This document shows positions 59,525 through 64,000 of a DNA stretch of 64,000 nt, in pieces (within the stretch, counting starts at the first letter, position 1; each line of letters begins with the position of its first letter). Position numbers and translations under genes: made by a program. The DNA is taken from NCBI GenBank assembly GCA_036898135.1, contig CM072511.1, positions 27,954,110 to 28,018,109 of the forward strand. Reading direction: 5' to 3'. This DNA is from Oncomelania hupensis (Eukaryota > Mollusca > Gastropoda > Littorinimorpha > Pomatiopsidae). The notes beneath the pieces are model-generated. The model made no database searches. It was not told the origin of the DNA and saw only the letters and a program-made list of their open reading frames with translations.

Positions 59525-60321
59525 ATTATCAGTGATGGAGAAAGTTTTTAAGCTAAGGGTATTTATACCCTCAACCAAAACATGTGGGGGTTTTCATACC
59601 CTCATTGCAAACATAAGGGGGTTTTTATACCTCCTTTCAGTTTTTTGGGGGGTACACCAACATACGTAATAAACACTTTGCGTGGAAAGACTTTTCATCA
59701 GTTTGAGTTTCTTCAGCGGGGCCCGGTTGCGGCTCAACTTTTTCTTCTCTTACCGAGCACTCAAAGCCAAAGGCTGACAAAAAAGTTTGTTTTTCTTTTC
59801 CTTCATCTTGTTTTATTTTTTTTTGAGCAATTAGTTTTGTCTGCTTTATTTATCATTTTCTTCGGCTTCCCCTCAGATCGCTGCTTGTCGGCCATGTTTA
59901 ATGTTGTGTTGTGTATCAGTTTATAGTCCCCTCTCTTCCCGATAAGGATTTTCAGAGAGAAGACTTGGGTTGTTGTCAGTCTTATATAGCCAATCAAAAG
60001 CGTCAAGAAAAAATAGTGAATATTATCGTGCATATGATTGGCTGTTTCTCGGAAGCGACAGAATGAATAGGAGGGGGAGAGTGGGTGGTAGGCGGTCGCG
60101 CAGTACGCACAGACACACGATCCAAATCGAGCGAAAGCTGTACGCACGACAGAAATAGTTGTACTTGATGATACCTCCCAGCAACTTAGCTTTACGTTTT
60201 CATACCCCTTTGGCACTGACTTTGTGCGTGTTTATACCCTTTCATTACATTTTCGTTACGTGATTTCCCAACTCAGTACGTGAAACACGTACGATTGTAC
60301 GTGATCTCCATCACTGATTAT
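59525..60321. mobile_element. 787-bp hAT-like element with ATTAT target duplication
   Basis: CAGTGATGGAGA (59530-59541) and its complement (60305-60316) are flanked by ATTAT at 59525-59529 and 60317-60321. Repeated TTTATACC/ATACCC and TACGTGA subterminal motifs occur at both ends. A minus-strand frame holds MADKQRSEGKPKKM and, after a break, LSAFGF, possibly the start of a transposase. A copy of the short hairpin repeat (59.91 kb) lies inside it. Confidence 0.75.
59914..59965. repeat. short hairpin repeat H3, nested in the hAT-like element
   Basis: TATCAGTTTATAGTCCCCTC...CAGAGAGAAGACTT. It has one G-to-A change in the right arm compared with H1 and H2. Confidence 0.75.
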
Positions 60322-61690
60322 ATATGGCAGACTCAAAGATACCGAACATCCACAATGGCGATACAGCTGCTGGAGGTTAATTAAATCTAATATTGCGCAC
60401 TTCCACCAGCGTGTCAAATGTGAGGTGAGCCGGTGAAAGAGACAATAAATGTGCTGCAAGCTGACGCTCACTGTAAAGCCACGAAACACTAGTCATTGAC
60501 GACGTGATAATTATGTTTAAATAAGGTTTAATAACGTAATAACCAACCGCACTATACCAAAGAGCCTATATACAACCTCTTTGACTATACTACAAAAGAC
60601 CGTCTCCCTCCCCACAACACACACCTTTGAAGCAATCATTTACAGTCACTACCAGACGGCCAACGGATGGACATTGAACGGACGCTACAAACGCATTTAG
60701 AACTAAAAAGAAGTGAAACAATTTTTCATAGGACAAGAAGCGGGTCGGTAGGATAAAAGTACTGGCATCTGTTTACGTTTACGTTTTATAAATTTAAAGT
60801 CCCCGACGCATATGCATATAGGAGACTGTGCAGTGTAAGCTCAAGTAGTTCAGGCTGAGAGAAGGGGATGGGGCACAATAGATGGGCATGGGAAAGAAGC
60901 TGTGTACGGAGTATCTGAGATGAGCACAAGCAAGTTCAGCACTTTTAGAATCGAAGATCGGTCCCTCTACTTCCCTTGATATTCCGTGTGGTGTAGGCCA
61001 CTGCCTTAGTGCGAAAATTAAAACGCACAAGTAAAAAAGGGACGGAATACGCGTAGAGGGTAACAGAGACCATCACCAACTAAGGCTGAAAAAAAAAAAA
61101 AGCTCTGGCCTTGGAGCAATGTCCGATTCAGATTATCAGTGTGGAAAGGTCGTTAAATGAGAATGTAAATGAATGGAGGGAAGACAAGAGGACGGCGATG
61201 CATCACCGATTGTCCTTGTGCCAAACCCTTCCCTTTCCCCCTTTCAGTGAAGATCTGTGCTGCTCAGCAAGGGTTGGGGTGGTAGGGGACAATAGGGGCA
61301 AGGAATTTGCCCAAGAAGCAAAATGCTTGCACACTGACTGTCGGACTGGTACTAGCAGTTTCCATCTCCCCTTCATTATGACTCACTGAACAGGGTCGGG
61401 ATCAATACCAAGACTCGTACAACTTGACAACTGATGCTCCTTCTCCGTTCAAAGTTTCATAGATTGTATGACACTGAATCTGAAATCTTACAAGCATGTA
61501 CGCTAGGCTCAACTAACGATTAAAAACACTGGTCCAAGGAAACTGCAGAGAAAAGATAAAAACTGATTGTTTGATTTACTAATTTCGTCGACGCAAGTGA
61601 AATAAATATTGTCAAATCGCAAATCTGAAGCAACAACAAACAACGTGCTGCTGTATAGGTTTTTAGTGTATGTGAATTTTGTTTACTTAC

Positions 61691-61756
<66 letters not shown>

Positions 61757-61800
61757 TAGCATTTATAAAGCGCCTACCCTAAGGATCTAAGCGCTATACA
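61691..61800 (-). repeat. L2-like LINE/SINE 3' end with (ATT)n tail
   Basis: On minus: GTATAGCGCTTAGATCC, then TTAGGGTAGGCGC and a (TTA)n tail of about 22 units. It matches the 3' terminus at 22.0-22.1 kb (CTAGATCCGCAGGGTAGGCG). Confidence 0.7.
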
Positions 61801-62921
61801 CGCACACTTTCTTACGCAAACACATATATACACTATACATATACTATAATTATAAGACAAGTTACACTAGACTCTTCTATTGACTAATTACTGTCTGTGA
61901 TCTTGGCGCTGCTATGGTGTAACGTGTTTTATGTATGTCTGTCCCACGTTTCCTTATACAATGTACACTTGTCAATAAAGTACCAGTTGTTATCTGTCAA
62001 GACATCTAATGGTTTCAGAAGAAGATTGGTCTGAGCATAACACACCTGCAAAGGGACGACCTAATGCGAAAGCTCTAACACTGACCTCAGCTGGCTTCAA
62101 CGACAGTCCGCGTAACTTTAGCTTCTTTCGATGACAGCAGACACTCTTAACGGACGACTGCTAATGACAATGGGATGGACATGGCCTAATGAGGATAATC
62201 TGTAGTACTATTACGTGTAAACTGACGGACCCGTATCTGAGAGCGACGGTGCGCGGACTATACTCAAGGCAGGCACTGATCGTAACACGTGGCTAGAAAT
62301 GCACTTCTGTGGTAGTAGAAGGATTTGCTGACTTTACCTGGCATCGCCAACCCGACCACGTGGCTAGAACTTAAATGATTTTATCCTTACTTCTGCTCGC
62401 AGAGAAGTAAAAGGTAGAGGCTAATTTTACACGAAACATGTCGCCCATTACTGGCACGATGCTGAGATTTGATTAACTTGCACCAAACTTGCAGCCAATT
62501 GAACGGAAAGGCAAAGTCTCTACATGCTCCGTGTATTGTGGGATCTATTTTTGGCACATCTGACGAGTTATGCTGGGAGGGGGAGGGGAAGGGAGTCACC
62601 TGTGGTGACAATGAGTGGTCATCAACGGTGACAATGGACATGGCGAGCAGTAGCTAAGAGCACCTTGCTCAGGCATTTTTCAGACGTTATGGAGAGGGCA
62701 GAAGACGATGGATTTTAGGGATGAGTGTAGGGGAGAAGGAGAACAGGCAGGACAGAACGGGGCTGAGAAAGGCTTTCGCTTGCCATTCTAACCCTGGCTA
62801 GCATCGTAACTACCTCTCGCCAGTTCAAACAATAGTCATGATAACGATGAAGGGGAGAAGAAGGGCAAGGGAACACAATGAATAGTCCATCTAAGACTAG
62901 CTGTGGCGGGAGGTGAGTGCA

Positions 62922-63970
62922 TTACACTTTGAATCGCCGAGTTACTTTCTGAAAAAGCAATCCTTCATGAAGACAGGGCGTCACAAAAGAAAAATCTAGC
63001 ACTGGTCCACATTGAGGGACGGGATGGTGGTGGAGGTTAAGCGGGTTGGGGTGGAGGATCGTGGGGGTGAAGTCGGGGCGAAGGTAATCAACAAACAAGG
63101 CGTCAAGGGATCGCAACATTGTGTTATCAGGGTGGAGAACAACTGAATCAAGAAATCTCTTAAATCCGGCCGGGGCCCAGGGGCCAAGCCCCGGTATTCG
63201 CCCCCTGGAAGAAAATGAATTTATGCAATTTTGAAAGTAATTTAGGGCCTCTCCTGAAAGCAAAAAGCAAAAAGTAAACATGAATAGAAACAAAAAACAA
63301 CAAAAAAAGAATGTTTTATGCACATGTCTTTCAAAAACGTTAAGAATCTTGATTTGTAGGCCTAACAAAGTTTGAGGTCCACCACTGTTACACACAAACT
63401 CCACATTTCCAATTTTACTGGGCACACGTTTGTCTACTTTTTAGCTGTAAACAGGCAAGAATTTTTATAATTTTAGAGATATTTAGGGGTACATTAGTAA
63501 AAACACCACATCTTAGGTATTAGTGACTAGTGTATAGATTTAAATGAAATAAAATGCAAAATGAACAGAAATAAATTATATTTTGATTATCTACCTTTTT
63601 ATACTTCTCTTGTCATGTCTTGTTTTTTATTACTCCATGTGTATACAAAAAAAAAGTTTTAAAAAGTCCAAAAAAGCCCCCTCTTCTTCACTTTCATGCC
63701 AGTCTGAAAGATCGTATGCATGCACATTACTGACACTAATTGTCTAATGTCAGTACCGATCTCTTCCTCCGACTCCAAGTCCATTTCTCTCACTTTAATG
63801 TCTGATAAATGGAAGCCTGTAAACTCCCCTTCATCAGTCGAAGAATCCAAACCATCCCTTTTAGGCACACACACAAGAAAATTTGCAGAGCATGGAATTA
63901 CCCCTGTTACAAAAAGAGGAAATACCATCCCCCCTAGGGGGGTCCGGGGGCATGCTCCCCCGGAAAATTT
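62922..63970 (-). other. unrecognised segment with G/C-rich hairpins, possible element end
   Basis: Two adjacent perfect fold-backs, CCCCCCTAGGGGGG (63929-63942) and TCCGGGGG-CATGCT-CCCCCGGA (63943-63964), and a third, CCGGGGC...GCCCCGG, at about 63170-63193. Two minus-strand ORFs (62922-63425, 63659-63928; the second is acidic, with SSTDEGEFTG and MDLESEEEIGTD) show no family I know. A transposon terminus truncated by the window edge is possible. Confidence 0.35.
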
Positions 63971-64000
63971 TTAAAATATATATTAAATTCTGTGCATTTT

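Noticed and set aside
61520..61762. Poly-isoleucine ORF
   Set aside because: Translation of the (ATT)n tail.

Overview
The window is animal genomic DNA: AT-rich, intron-rich and crowded with transposon remnants and microsatellites. Only one conventional host gene can be supported, a par-3/PARD3 (Bazooka) polarity scaffold on the minus strand. Long introns, degenerate RTE-like and L2/CR1-like LINEs, SINE-like repeats, hAT-like and piggyBac-like non-autonomous elements and long (GA)n arrays all suit a lophotrochozoan, most likely a mollusc (perhaps a gastropod). That taxonomic call is inference from repeat style and from the par-3 sequence, not from a marker gene.

Layout. 1-15.2 kb holds no host gene that I can see. 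It contains a hAT-like element carrying a zinc-finger-like ORF, a wrecked RTE-like LINE (8.66-11.42 kb), a fold-back repeat, and many copies of an unrecognised interspersed element of about 0.6 kb (family R below). One R copy sits in a second LINE fragment with a clean 14-bp target duplication and itself contains another R copy. 15.2-26.5 kb is AT-rich and without recognisable genes; it holds tandem duplications, a TTAA-flanked piggyBac-like element, an L2/CR1-like 3' end, a four-unit 110-bp tandem repeat and a 237-bp TIR element. 26.5-48.6 kb is par-3: 19 coding exons, all in phase, encoding three PDZ domains, the aPKC-binding/phosphorylation motif and a long His/Asp/Gln-rich C-terminus. 48.6-64 kb should be par-3 5' intron or upstream DNA. 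The exon(s) for the N-terminal CR1 oligomerisation domain were not found and probably lie beyond the right edge. This part is rich in (GA)n arrays and holds a LINE 3' end, tRNA-like SINEs, a hAT-like element and a short repeated hairpin.

Par-3 works with Par-6 and aPKC at the apical cortex and cell junctions. The predicted protein (about 1,680 residues visible) keeps PDZ1-3, a 14-3-3-type site (VRRGSEPAL), the aPKC motif (FGRQSMSEKR) and the CNESFRAA block, but its C-terminus is expanded by low-complexity sequence. I found no operon-like, defence-like or otherwise clearly new system. The most notable observations are the R family and its 285-bp flanking duplication, a short hairpin repeat, TIR elements with 5-6 bp target duplications, the strand-biased (GA)n arrays, and a phase-required possible GC-AG intron in par-3.
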